From assembly GCA_004558485.1 (NCBI GenBank), contig SFCS01000024.1, forward strand, positions 1 through 19,121: a stretch of 19,121 nucleotides of DNA. The letters run 5' to 3'. The notes beneath the pieces are model-generated. The model saw nothing but the letters and a program-made list of their open reading frames with translations, had not been told where the DNA came from and searched no databases. Of the stretch, positions 7,348 through 15,131 are shown piece by piece (the stretch's first letter is position 1; each line of letters begins with the position of its first letter). The translations under genes were made by a program, and so were the position numbers. This DNA is from Ruminococcus sp. Its GTDB lineage: Bacteria; Bacillota; Clostridia; Oscillospirales; Acutalibacteraceae.

Positions 7348-8676
7348 TTGACACGAAGGGTATATACGGATGTTGCCGTATTCAAAGAGCAAAATGCGGC
7401 ACTCGGCACAAAACTGCCGTATGCCGCCGACACCTCTGTTTTGAAGGAAACGCTGACGGTGGGAAAGGTGCAGATCCGAAACCGCCTTGCCTGTCAGGCA
7501 ATGGAGGGGTGCGACGGCACGACGGCGGGCGCGCCGGATGAGCTGACCCATCGGCGGTATCGCCGCTTTGCGGCAGGCGGTGCGGGACTTATCTGGTTTG
7601 AGGCGACGGCGGTGCTGCCGGAGGGGAGAGCCAACCCGCGGCAGCTGTATATCTGCGATGCCACGCTGGACGCTTTCAAGCGGCAGGTGGCGGAGATCAA
7701 GGAAACGGGACTGCGCGAAAACGGCGTCGAGCCGATTGTCATTATGCAGGCGACCCATTCCGGCAGATACAGTAAGCCGTACGGCAAGCCCGCACCGCTC
7801 ATTGCCTATAATAACCCGCTGCTTGAGGGCGACAAGCCGATCGATGCCGCCCGCATTCTGACCGATGATGCACTCGATCGCGTGGGGGAGGCGCTGGTGA
7901 GAGGAGCGGTGCTTGCCGAAAAGGCGGGCTTTGACGGCGTGGACATCAAGTGCTGTCATCGGTATCTGAACAGTGAACTGCTGTCGGCATATACCCGCGC
8001 GGGAAAATACGGCGGTTCTCTCGAAAATCGGACGCGCCTTTTGCGCGAGAGTGTACAGGGCGCGATGCAGGAAACGGGCGATGGGTTCCTGGTGACCTCC
8101 CGCCTGAATGTATACGACGGATTTGCCTATCCTTATGGTTTCGGCGTGCGCACGGACGGCAGTCTTGCGTTCGACCCGACCGAACCGATTTGGCTTTTGA
8201 AAACGCTTGCCGCCTTTGGCGTACCGCTGCTCAACATCTCCATGGGCAATCCCTATTTCAATCCGCATGTCAACCGTCCGTTTGCCAACGGGCCGTACAC
8301 GGCGGAGGAGCACCCGCTGTGCGGCGTTGCCCGTGTGCTGCACGGCACGGCGACGCTGAAGGCGGCAGTGCCGCAGATGCGGCTCGTCTGTTCGGCGCTG
8401 AGCTTTCTCGGCGTGGCAGCGCCGCATGTCGCGGCAGCATTCATCGAAAACGGCGGCTTTGACATTGCGGGCTTTGGCAGGACTGCATTTGCCTATCCGG
8501 ATTTTGCAAACGACATTTTGCACACCGGGGAAATGCAAGGCGGCAAATGCTGCATCGCCTGCTCAAAATGTACGGCGCTGATGCGTGCAGGCGGAACGCC
8601 CGGCTGCATTATACGGGATAAGGACATATATTTGCCGCTCTATCGGCAGCTTTGCACAGGGGAGGAAGGCATATGA
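7348..8676 (+). CDS. Old Yellow Enzyme-family NADH:flavin oxidoreductase with C-terminal Fe-S cysteine motif
   Basis: The product is an FMN-binding TIM barrel of 442 residues. Visible motifs are VQIRNRLACQAMEG near residue 41, ATHSGRYS (135-142; OYE members usually have H-x-GR here), and GFDGVDIKCCHRYLNSELLS followed by GGSLENRTR (194-230), the OYE phosphate-binding and active-site region. Near the end, Cys402, 405, 408 and 420 (C-x2-C-x2-C-x11-C) resemble the 4Fe-4S site of 2,4-dienoyl-CoA reductase, but the following FAD/NADPH domain is missing. I prefer a TTG start at 7348, ten bases after the AAAGGAG site (7331-7337); the in-frame GTG at 7339 would leave only one base. It is the first gene of a six-gene operon and overlaps the next by ATGA. 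OYE enzymes reduce activated C=C bonds; the substrate here is unknown. Confidence 0.85.
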   Translation: MTRRVYTDVAVFKEQNAALGTKLPYAADTSVLKETLTVGKVQIRNRLACQAMEGCDGTTAGAPDELTHRRYRRFAAGGAGLIWFEATAVLPEGRANPRQLYICDATLDAFKRQVAEIKETGLRENGVEPIVIMQATHSGRYSKPYGKPAPLIAYNNPLLEGDKPIDAARILTDDALDRVGEALVRGAVLAEKAGFDGVDIKCCHRYLNSELLSAYTRAGKYGGSLENRTRLLRESVQGAMQETGDGFLVTSRLNVYDGFAYPYGFGVRTDGSLAFDPTEPIWLLKTLAAFGVPLLNISMGNPYFNPHVNRPFANGPYTAEEHPLCGVARVLHGTATLKAAVPQMRLVCSALSFLGVAAPHVAAAFIENGGFDIAGFGRTAFAYPDFANDILHTGEMQGGKCCIACSKCTALMRAGGTPGCIIRDKDIYLPLYRQLCTGEEGI

Positions 8677-9410
8677 GAAAAACGGCTTTGGTGACAGGCG
8701 CCGCCGGCGGCATAGGCTTTGCAACGGTGAAACGCCTGCTTGCGGAGGGAATCGCGGTCGTCGGCATGGACATTCTGCCGCAGATGCCGCAAACGCCGGA
8801 CGGAGAATTCACCTATGTGAGCGGCGACCTTTCCAAGGCGGCAGATCGCGCCCGCGCTGTCGAAACGGCACTGGATGCCTACGGCAGGATCGACATTTTG
8901 GTGAATGTGGCGGGCGTTGCGCCGCGGGTGCGCGCCGACCTTTTGGAGATGACCGAGGAAAGCTATGACTTTGTCATGAACATCAACACCAAAGGCACGC
9001 TGTTCCTGACACAGGCAGTGGCAAACCGCATGATACAAAATGACGGCGACTGTAAGGGGACGATCGTGAACATTTCCTCCATGTCCGCCTATACCAGCTC
9101 TACAAACCGCGGGGAATACTGTATTTCCAAGGCGGGCGTTTCCATGATCACAACGCTTTTTGCCGACCGTTTGGCGGCATATGGCATTCCCGTCAACGAA
9201 ATTCGCCCCGGCATCATCGCCACCGGCATGACGGCGACGGTGCAGGAAAAGTATGACCGACTCATCGACGGCGGTCTGCTGCCCATCAAGCGTTGGGGCA
9301 GACCCGAGGACATCGCGGCGGCGGTGTGGACGCTGTGCAGCGGCGCGCTGCCGTATGTCACGGGACAGTCTATCGATGTGGACGGCGGATTTCATATACA
9401 GCGGCTGTGA
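8673..9410 (+). CDS. Short-chain dehydrogenase/reductase (SDR, FabG-like)
   Basis: The 245-residue protein is a classical SDR. It has TGAAGGIG (residues 8-15) for NAD(P) binding, NVAG (78-81), Asn104, Ser136, and the catalytic pair Tyr149 and Lys153 (YCISK). IRPGIIATGM (177-186) and a C-terminal YVTGQSIDVDGGF complete the fold. Such enzymes interconvert an alcohol and a ketone, here probably on a sugar or its acid. The ATG at 8673 overlaps the previous stop (ATGA) and has GGGGAGG at 8659-8665, so a TTG further upstream is not used. An Asp at 33 after the second strand slightly favours NAD(H). In uronate catabolism SDRs reduce 4-deoxy-5-ketouronates to 2-keto-3-deoxygluconate; that role is possible because kdgK is nearby, but it is not shown. 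Confidence 0.92.
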   Translation: MRKTALVTGAAGGIGFATVKRLLAEGIAVVGMDILPQMPQTPDGEFTYVSGDLSKAADRARAVETALDAYGRIDILVNVAGVAPRVRADLLEMTEESYDFVMNINTKGTLFLTQAVANRMIQNDGDCKGTIVNISSMSAYTSSTNRGEYCISKAGVSMITTLFADRLAAYGIPVNEIRPGIIATGMTATVQEKYDRLIDGGLLPIKRWGRPEDIAAAVWTLCSGALPYVTGQSIDVDGGFHIQRL

Positions 9411-9417
9411 GGGATAT

Positions 9418-11331
9418 ATGGAAAACATGACGGTGATCTCCGTGGATACGGTGGTGGTCGGCAGCGGCGCGGCGGGGTACAGCGCCGCCTGCCGCTTGCA
9501 GGAAATGGGAAAGAAAAGCGTCGCTCTGGTGACGGAGGGCGTGAATATCGGCACCTCCCGCAACACCGGCAGCGACAAGCAGACCTATTATAAATTGGGG
9601 CTCGGCGGCGCCGCACCCGACTCCGTGCGACAGATGGCGGAAAATCTGTTTTTCTGCGGCGCGGTGGACGGGGACAACGCCCTTTGCGAGGCGGCGCTGT
9701 CCGCACGGTGCTTTTTGCGCCTGTGCGAGCTGGGCGTGCCGTTTCCGGTCAACCGTTTCGGGGAATACATCGGCTATAAGACCGATCACGACCCCTTCGC
9801 CCGCGCCACCTCCGCAGGGCCGCTTACCTCAAAATTCATGACCGAGGCGCTGCAGCGCCGGGCGGATGCGTGCGGCGTCACGGTGTATGACGGTCTGGCG
9901 GCGGTGGAAATTCTAAAGGATGAAAACGGCGTTTGCGGACTGGTTTGCTTGCAGAGAAAAAGCGGGAATTTTGCCGTCTTTCGCTGTGCGCATGCGGTGC
10001 TTGCGACCGGCGGCCCTGCCGGTATTTATGCCGACAGCGTCTATCCCGCCTGCCACAACGGTTCAACGGGTCTGGCACTCGCGGCGGGAACAGCGCTGCA
10101 AAACGCCACGGAGTGGCAGTATGGGCTTGCGTCCGTTTCGCCGCGCTGGAATGTCTCCGGCACGTATATGCAGGTGCTGCCGCGTTTTATTTCCGTGGAC
10201 GAAAACGGAAAGGAATATGAGTTTTTGCGGGAATACTTCCGCGATGACTACGCGGCGCTGTCTGCGGTGTTTCTCAAGGGGTATCAGTGGCCGTTTGATA
10301 GCCGCAAGGTGATGGACGGATCGTCGGTCATCGACCTGCTTGTCTATCGGGAATGTGTGCTGCGTCGGCGGCGGGTGTATCTCGATTATCGCACCGATCC
10401 GTTTGACCTGCCCGCTATCGCCTATGAGAAGCTCATCCCCGAGGCATATGCCTATCTCAGAAACGCGGGTGTCTGCGGCGGGACGCCGATCGAGCGTCTG
10501 GAAAAAATGAACGCCCCCGCGGTGGCACTCTATGCCGGTAAAGGCGTTGACCTGCACAGAGAAAGATTGGAAATCGCCCTGTGTGCCCAGCACCACAACG
10601 GCGGCATCGCCGTCGACCTTTGGTGGCAGACGCGTGTGCGGGGACTGTTTGCGGTCGGCGAGTGCGCGGGAACACACGGCATCACCCGCCCGGGCGGCAG
10701 TGCGCTGAACGCGGGACAGGTGGGAGCGCTGCGCGCGGCGCAGTATATTTCCGCCGACAAACGGGAGCTGCCCGCCGAAAAAGCTTTTTCGGACTTGGCG
10801 GCAGCGGCGGTGAAACGGCACAAAGCGTTTTGTGAGAGCGTTCTGCGGGGTGCGGACACGGTGAAGGCGCTGACCGCCGCCGCACGGCGTCGCATGAGCG
10901 ATGCGGGTGCAGCGATCCGCGCGGTCGAAAAAATGCAGGCGGCGCGCGAAGAGACAGAGGCGCTTTTGCGGGATTTTTCGCACGCTGTCGGCGTTTGTGC
11001 GCCGCAGGAGCTGTGGCGCGCCTATGCGCTGTACGATATGCTGCTGACACAAAGTGCCGTTTTGTTTGCCATGCTCGATTTTGCCGAAAAGGTCGGGAAA
11101 ACGCGCGGCTCGGCGCTGTATACCGACAAAGACGGCGACCTGCGCGACGGCTTGGAGGACATCTTCCGCTTCACGGCGGATGAAACAAAGACCGTTTCCG
11201 CTATACAGGAGGTCGGCTTTACAGGCAGAAAATGTACCGCTCTGTGGCGTCCCGTGCGACCGTTGCCGGCGGCGGACGATTTTTTTGAAAATGTCTGGCG
11301 CGGATACCGCGAAAATGGTAATATATACTGA
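9418..11331 (+). CDS. FAD-dependent oxidoreductase of the fumarate reductase/succinate dehydrogenase flavoprotein family
   Basis: The 637-residue protein has an FAD-binding GSGAAG at residues 15-20, a second FAD strand with VLATGGPAG (194-202), QHHNGGIAVD (391-400), which corresponds to the HxxGGI active-site stretch of FrdA-like proteins, and GECAGTHGITRPGGSALNAGQVG (414-436, given here only to locate the flavin-closing motif). The GTSRNTGSDKQTYYKL segment (45-60) replaces the usual FrdA glycine-rich loop. There is no signal peptide, Tat motif, haem motif or FMN-attachment domain, so it is cytoplasmic and uses an unknown electron partner. Start ATG 9418 lies 7 bases after the SDR stop; a much longer in-frame extension overlapping the SDR was rejected. 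It may dehydrogenate or reduce an unsaturated substrate. I cannot assign the substrate. Confidence 0.85.
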   Translation: MENMTVISVDTVVVGSGAAGYSAACRLQEMGKKSVALVTEGVNIGTSRNTGSDKQTYYKLGLGGAAPDSVRQMAENLFFCGAVDGDNALCEAALSARCFLRLCELGVPFPVNRFGEYIGYKTDHDPFARATSAGPLTSKFMTEALQRRADACGVTVYDGLAAVEILKDENGVCGLVCLQRKSGNFAVFRCAHAVLATGGPAGIYADSVYPACHNGSTGLALAAGTALQNATEWQYGLASVSPRWNVSGTYMQVLPRFISVDENGKEYEFLREYFRDDYAALSAVFLKGYQWPFDSRKVMDGSSVIDLLVYRECVLRRRRVYLDYRTDPFDLPAIAYEKLIPEAYAYLRNAGVCGGTPIERLEKMNAPAVALYAGKGVDLHRERLEIALCAQHHNGGIAVDLWWQTRVRGLFAVGECAGTHGITRPGGSALNAGQVGALRAAQYISADKRELPAEKAFSDLAAAAVKRHKAFCESVLRGADTVKALTAAARRRMSDAGAAIRAVEKMQAAREETEALLRDFSHAVGVCAPQELWRAYALYDMLLTQSAVLFAMLDFAEKVGKTRGSALYTDKDGDLRDGLEDIFRFTADETKTVSAIQEVGFTGRKCTALWRPVRPLPAADDFFENVWRGYRENGNIY

Positions 11332-11346
11332 AAGGGGAGAAGATCT

Positions 11347-12096
11347 ATGTGGAACAGCGGACTTGTTTCGGTCTCATTTCGGCAGCTGTCGCCGGAAATG
11401 ATCTGCAAAGCGGCAAGTGCCGCAGGACTGACGGCTGTGGAATGGGGCAGCGATGTGCACGCGCCGTTTGATGCGCCGGAGAAACTGACGGAGATCGTCA
11501 GGCTGCAAGAGCAGTACGGCATTCGCTGCATCGCCTACGGCACCTACTTCCGTCTCGGCGAAACGCCGACCTCGCTGCTGCCGTCCTATATCGCGGCGGC
11601 AAAGCGGCTCGGGACGCGCGTTTTGCGCGTTTGGTGCGGCGACCGTTCTGCGGACGCCTATACCGCCGCGGAAAGAGACAAACTTTTCACCGCCTGCCGC
11701 GCGGCGGCAAAGACGGCAGAGGAGGCGGGCGTGACGCTGTGTATGGAATGTCATCCTCACAGCTTTACCGAGACTGTCGGCGGGGCACTGCTGCTGATGC
11801 AGGCGGTCGCCTCTCCCGCTTTTCGCATGTATTGGCAGCCGAATCAGTATTGCTCCTTTGAGGAGAATATGGCCTATGCCAAGGCGATTGCGCCCTATAC
11901 CGTCAACATCCATGTGTTCCACTGGACGGCATCCGCGCGTCTGCCGCTTGCGGATGGATTGCCGCAGTGGAAACGGTATTTGCAGGCGTTTGACAAGACG
12001 CAGACACTGCTTTTGGAGTTCATGCCGGATGACCGCATCGAGAGTCTTCCGCGTGAGGTCGGCGCTTTGTGGGAACTGATCGGAGGAAGAGTATGA
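11347..12096 (+). CDS. Sugar phosphate isomerase/epimerase-like TIM barrel (AP endonuclease 2 family)
   Basis: The 249-residue protein has the AP2Ec barrel layout. It begins with GLVSVSFRQLSPEMI; candidate metal ligands are Glu134 and His136 (CMECHPHSF), Gln164 in YWQPNQY (162-168), His189 (NIHVFHW) and Glu224 (LLEFMP). Members act as isomerases, epimerases, dehydratases or lyases on sugars and cyclitols. The AGGGGAG site at 11332-11338 precedes ATG 11347. The stop overlaps the next start by ATGA, so it belongs firmly to the operon. In several glycoside-oxidising pathways AP2Ec proteins work with oxidoreductases to cleave 3-keto glycosides; whether that applies here is unknown. Confidence 0.87.
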   Translation: MWNSGLVSVSFRQLSPEMICKAASAAGLTAVEWGSDVHAPFDAPEKLTEIVRLQEQYGIRCIAYGTYFRLGETPTSLLPSYIAAAKRLGTRVLRVWCGDRSADAYTAAERDKLFTACRAAAKTAEEAGVTLCMECHPHSFTETVGGALLLMQAVASPAFRMYWQPNQYCSFEENMAYAKAIAPYTVNIHVFHWTASARLPLADGLPQWKRYLQAFDKTQTLLLEFMPDDRIESLPREVGALWELIGGRV

Positions 12097-13097
12097 GATC
12101 CATCTTTTTGTGCGAAGATCCCGCTGTTATTGCGCGCGTTTATGCGCCACAGACGGCGGCGGTGCTGCGGGAAACGGCGGGGCTTGATACGACCGTGTAT
12201 ACTGCCGCTCATCTGAAGGAAACGCCGACGGCATTTGCCGATGTGGACTTCGTGTTTTCGAGCTGGAGCATGCCGTCTCTGACGGAGGAGGAGATCGCTG
12301 CCTTTCTGCCGTCGCTGAAGGCGGTGTTTTATGCCGCCGGCTCGGTGCAGGCGTTTGCCCGCCCGTTCCTTCGGCGCGGCGTGCGCGTTTTCAGTGCGTG
12401 GGCGGCAAATGCCGTGCCGGTCGCGGAATACACGGTGTCGCAGATCCTGCTGGCAAACAAAGGCTTTTTTGCCACAGCGGCGCATCTTTCGGCGGGCGGC
12501 GACTATAAAGAGGCGCTCGCCCTGCGGGAGCATTTCCCGGGAAATTACGGGGCGTGTGTCGGCGTTATCGGTGCGGGCATGATCGGCAAAATGGTGATCG
12601 AAAGACTGGCGGCATATCGGCTCTCGGTCATGGTGTTCGATCCGTTTTTGCCGGACGAGACCGCAAAGACGCTCGGTGTCAAAAAGTGCGATCTCAAAAC
12701 GCTGTTCAAAAATGCACAGGTCGTCACCAATCATCTTGCCAACAACGCCGAAACGCGCGGGATGCTCACCTATTCGCTGTTTGCGTCCATGCCGCCGTAT
12801 GCTGTTTTCCTCAACACCGGCAGAGGGGCACAGGTGGTCGAGGAGGATCTCGTGCGCGCTCTGCGGGAACGCCCCGATCTGACGGCTGTGCTCGATGTCA
12901 CCGACCCTGAGCCGCCGCGGGCGAATCATCCGTTTTTCTCACTGAAAAACTGCTTCTTGACACCGCACATCGCGGGCAGCAGCGGCGACGAGGTGCACCG
13001 CATGGCGGCGTATATGGAGGAAGAATTTCAAAACCTGAACAGCGGCGCGCCGACGCGGTTTGAAGTGACGGCGGAAATGCTGAAAACGATGGCATAA
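12093..13097 (+). CDS. D-isomer-specific 2-hydroxyacid dehydrogenase family protein
   Basis: The 334-residue protein has the Rossmann motif GVIGAGMIG (157-165) with a following Asp183 (VFDPF), which suggests NAD. The catalytic set is Arg244 (NTGRGAQ), Glu273 (DVTDPEPP) and His292 (TPHIAGS). These are the canonical residues of the family, so the enzyme should be active in interconverting a 2-keto acid and a 2-hydroxy acid. Start ATG 12093 overlaps the previous stop and has CGGAGGAAG at 12081-12089. The substrate is unassigned; a sugar-derived keto or hydroxy acid would suit the neighbours. Confidence 0.92.
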   Translation: MRSIFLCEDPAVIARVYAPQTAAVLRETAGLDTTVYTAAHLKETPTAFADVDFVFSSWSMPSLTEEEIAAFLPSLKAVFYAAGSVQAFARPFLRRGVRVFSAWAANAVPVAEYTVSQILLANKGFFATAAHLSAGGDYKEALALREHFPGNYGACVGVIGAGMIGKMVIERLAAYRLSVMVFDPFLPDETAKTLGVKKCDLKTLFKNAQVVTNHLANNAETRGMLTYSLFASMPPYAVFLNTGRGAQVVEEDLVRALRERPDLTAVLDVTDPEPPRANHPFFSLKNCFLTPHIAGSSGDEVHRMAAYMEEEFQNLNSGAPTRFEVTAEMLKTMA

Positions 13098-13111
13098 AGG
13101 GGGAGACGGAC

Positions 13112-14803
13112 ATGAAGTTATACGATACGCTCCTGGACAATGCTTTTTGGCAAAGGGTACGCAGTGACCCCGCTTATGCAGACGCACTTTCCCACATTCG
13201 CGCAGAATATGAGGAACAGGCCAAAGCGCCGCTCACCGTGCTGCCGTTTACGCTGCGCGACCGTTTCTATACGGACGGAGACCGCTCACAGTTTGAAAAG
13301 TACTATTTCGGTCGCCGCGTGCTTTTGAGCAGCGCCGCCATATTGGCGCTCGTGTACCCGGAAAAGGCGGCGTATCTGCAAAAGGTCGAGGACACGCTGT
13401 GGGCGATCTGCGATGAATACAGCTGGGCTTTGCCCGCCCATTGCACCGGCGACTATGCGGACGACACCACAATGGTGGATCTCTTTGTCGCGGAGACGGG
13501 CGCAGCAGTCGCCGAGATCACGGCGATGCTGCGCGGGCGCCTGCATCCGCGCGTCTTTGCACGCGCAAGGGTGGAGCTGAAACGGCGCGTATTTGACAAC
13601 TACCGTGACCGCCGTTTCGGCTGGGAAACGGTGAGAACCAACTGGAGTGCGGTCTGTGCGGGCGGCATCGGCATTGCGATGATGTATGCCGCCCCGGAGC
13701 TTATGGAGGAATTTCTGCCGCGGCTTTTGGCGAGTGAGCAGTGCTGCATGGACTCCTATACGGAGGACGGTGCCTGTCTGGAGGGCATGAGCTATTGGGC
13801 ATACGGCTTTGGCTACTTTGTCTATTTTGCCGATCTGCTCCGGCGTTTCACGGATGGCAAGGTCGATCTTTTTGCCGACCCGAAGGTGAAGCTGATGGCG
13901 ACCTTCCCGCAGCGCAATCTCATGATGGGCAACACCGCGACGAGCTTTGCCGACGGTAATATGCACGCAAAAGTGCCGCTCGACCTTTATCACTTTTTGC
14001 ACCGTCTCTATCCCGATGCGGTGACGCTGCCGCCGCCGGAAAGAATGGCCTTCAACGAGGGCAACTGTCGCTGGGTGCAGTTTTTGCGGCATTTTGCCTA
14101 TTTCGATCCCGCGCTTTGCGGCGGTGCATTGCCGAAGGAAACTTATTATTTGCCGGTCGCGGGACAGTATATCACCACGCGGGACACCTTCTCCTTTGCC
14201 GTTAAGGCGGGGAGAAACGATGAGCCGCACAATCACAACGATGTCGGTTCGTTCATCCTATCTACCGCCAAAGGGCAGGAGCTTTGCGATCTCGGTGCGG
14301 GACTGTATACACGGCAGTATTTCGGCAGCGAGCGTTATACGATCTTTTGCAATTCCTCGCTCAGTCACAGCGTGCCGATCATAAACGGGCTTTCGCAGCA
14401 TGAGGGCGGGGAATACGGCGGCAGTATGCAGACGAGCGGCAACACGGTGACATTGGAGATCGGCGGCGCCTACCCTGCGGATGTCGGCAGCATCACCCGT
14501 TCCTTTGTGATCGGGAAAAAATGTGTGCAGTTGACCGATGCATGGACCGACAAGGTGAAAAGCTTCACAGAGCGGTTTGTCAGCGTGATCGAGCCGACTG
14601 TCACGGCGGAGGCGGTGCGTTTTGCTGATTGCACGCTGCATTTTGATCCGAAGGCGGTGACGCCGAAGGTGTCGGTGGAACAGCACTGTATGCACGGTTA
14701 CAAAAAGGATGCGGAAGGCAAAATGCCTCTGCTGCCGGTATACTGTGTGGACTTTGCCGTCGATCCTGCCATGGGGCGGGTCACCTTCACTTTCGATATG
14801 TAA
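13112..14803 (+). CDS. Heparinase II/III-like family protein (putative cytoplasmic polysaccharide/oligosaccharide lyase)
   Basis: The 563-residue protein has an alpha-helical N-terminal half with TNWSAVCAGGIG (176-187) and EGMSYWAYGFG (224-234), both typical of the (alpha/alpha) toroid in heparinase/alginate lyases. A beta-sandwich half begins with AGRNDEPHNHNDVGSF (366-381), the conserved His/Asn active-site stretch of PF07940, and continues with DLGAGLYTRQYF (393-404). There is no signal peptide, so it should act inside the cell on imported oligosaccharides. Family members cleave uronic-acid-containing glycans by beta-elimination and give unsaturated uronates. The PL family cannot be chosen by eye. 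It is the last gene of the operon, 14 bases after the dehydrogenase, with GGGGGAG at 13099-13105. Confidence 0.85.
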   Translation: MKLYDTLLDNAFWQRVRSDPAYADALSHIRAEYEEQAKAPLTVLPFTLRDRFYTDGDRSQFEKYYFGRRVLLSSAAILALVYPEKAAYLQKVEDTLWAICDEYSWALPAHCTGDYADDTTMVDLFVAETGAAVAEITAMLRGRLHPRVFARARVELKRRVFDNYRDRRFGWETVRTNWSAVCAGGIGIAMMYAAPELMEEFLPRLLASEQCCMDSYTEDGACLEGMSYWAYGFGYFVYFADLLRRFTDGKVDLFADPKVKLMATFPQRNLMMGNTATSFADGNMHAKVPLDLYHFLHRLYPDAVTLPPPERMAFNEGNCRWVQFLRHFAYFDPALCGGALPKETYYLPVAGQYITTRDTFSFAVKAGRNDEPHNHNDVGSFILSTAKGQELCDLGAGLYTRQYFGSERYTIFCNSSLSHSVPIINGLSQHEGGEYGGSMQTSGNTVTLEIGGAYPADVGSITRSFVIGKKCVQLTDAWTDKVKSFTERFVSVIEPTVTAEAVRFADCTLHFDPKAVTPKVSVEQHCMHGYKKDAEGKMPLLPVYCVDFAVDPAMGRVTFTFDM

Positions 14804-14807
14804 AGGA

Positions 14808-14836
14808 CGGGCGCAGCATCAAAGGCGCTGCGCCCG
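14808..14836 (+). terminator. Hairpin between convergent heparinase-like and ferredoxin genes
   Basis: A 10-bp stem CGGGCGCAGC/GCTGCGCCCG with a 9-base loop lies between the two stop codons. The following stretch (CTTTCTCATTCT) is only moderately T-rich, so it is probably a + strand terminator of modest strength. Confidence 0.65.
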
Positions 14837-14841
14837 CTTTC

Positions 14842-15030
14842 TCATTCTGTCACATGAATGACGCTCACGGGGCAGCTGTCAGCAGCCTCTGCCACAGCGC
14901 TTTCGTTCTTGTCCTGCGGTGTCGCGTAGACCTCCGAGAGCCCGTCATCTGCCATGCGAAAGACCGACGGGCAGGTCTCCACACACACGCCGCAGCCGAT
15001 GCAGCCGTCGCGATCAATGCGTACTTCCAT
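14842..15030 (-). CDS. Single-cluster [4Fe-4S] ferredoxin
   Basis: The 62-residue protein starts at the ATG ending at base 15030, right after a strong AAAAAGGAGGTT site (15046-15035); a start 11 codons upstream would place that site inside the gene. Cys10, Cys13 and Cys16 (CIGCGVC) with Cys53 (SCPVSVI) are the expected 4Fe-4S ligands. Cys20 remains unpaired here unless it forms a disulfide or alternative ligand. The second cluster motif of 2[4Fe-4S] ferredoxins is lacking, as in Thermotoga-type monocluster ferredoxins. It is a low-potential electron carrier. It is convergent with the flavoenzyme operon and divergent from kdgK, so its partner is not fixed by context, though the FrdA-like and OYE-like flavoproteins next door need an electron donor or acceptor. 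Confidence 0.92.
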   Translation of the reverse strand: MEVRIDRDGCIGCGVCVETCPSVFRMADDGLSEVYATPQDKNESAVAEAADSCPVSVIHVTE

Positions 15031-15050
15031 AGAAACAACCTCCTTTTTTC

Positions 15051-15059
15051 GGTAGTATA
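15051..15059 (-). promoter_or_regulatory. Extended -10 element for the ferredoxin gene
   Basis: On the minus strand TGATATACT reads as an extended -10 (TG-N-TATACT) at 15062-15054, about 24 bases upstream of the start codon. No good -35 was seen at the usual distance. Confidence 0.45.
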
Positions 15060-15072
15060 TCACGATGAGGTC

Positions 15073-15101
15073 TTGCTTTTTATGGCAATATCTGCTAAAA
15101 T
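15073..15101 (+). promoter_or_regulatory. Sigma-A-type promoter of kdgK
   Basis: TTGCTT (15073-15078) is followed after 17 bases by TAAAAT (15096-15101), 30 bases upstream of the kdgK start. It lies back to back with the ferredoxin promoter. Confidence 0.7.
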
Positions 15102-15131
15102 GTGCACAAGTTTTATAAGGAGACGAGAGAT

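Noticed and set aside
9253..9417. 55-codon N-terminal extension of the FAD flavoprotein
   Set aside because: It reads through the SDR gene in another frame. The FAD motif starts 15 residues after ATG 9418, as expected.
6414..14803. Bile-acid (bai-like) operon
   Set aside because: OYE, SDR and flavoprotein genes are shared in kind, but there is no CoA ligase, CoA transferase or BaiE-type dehydratase. The other members are sugar-type enzymes.
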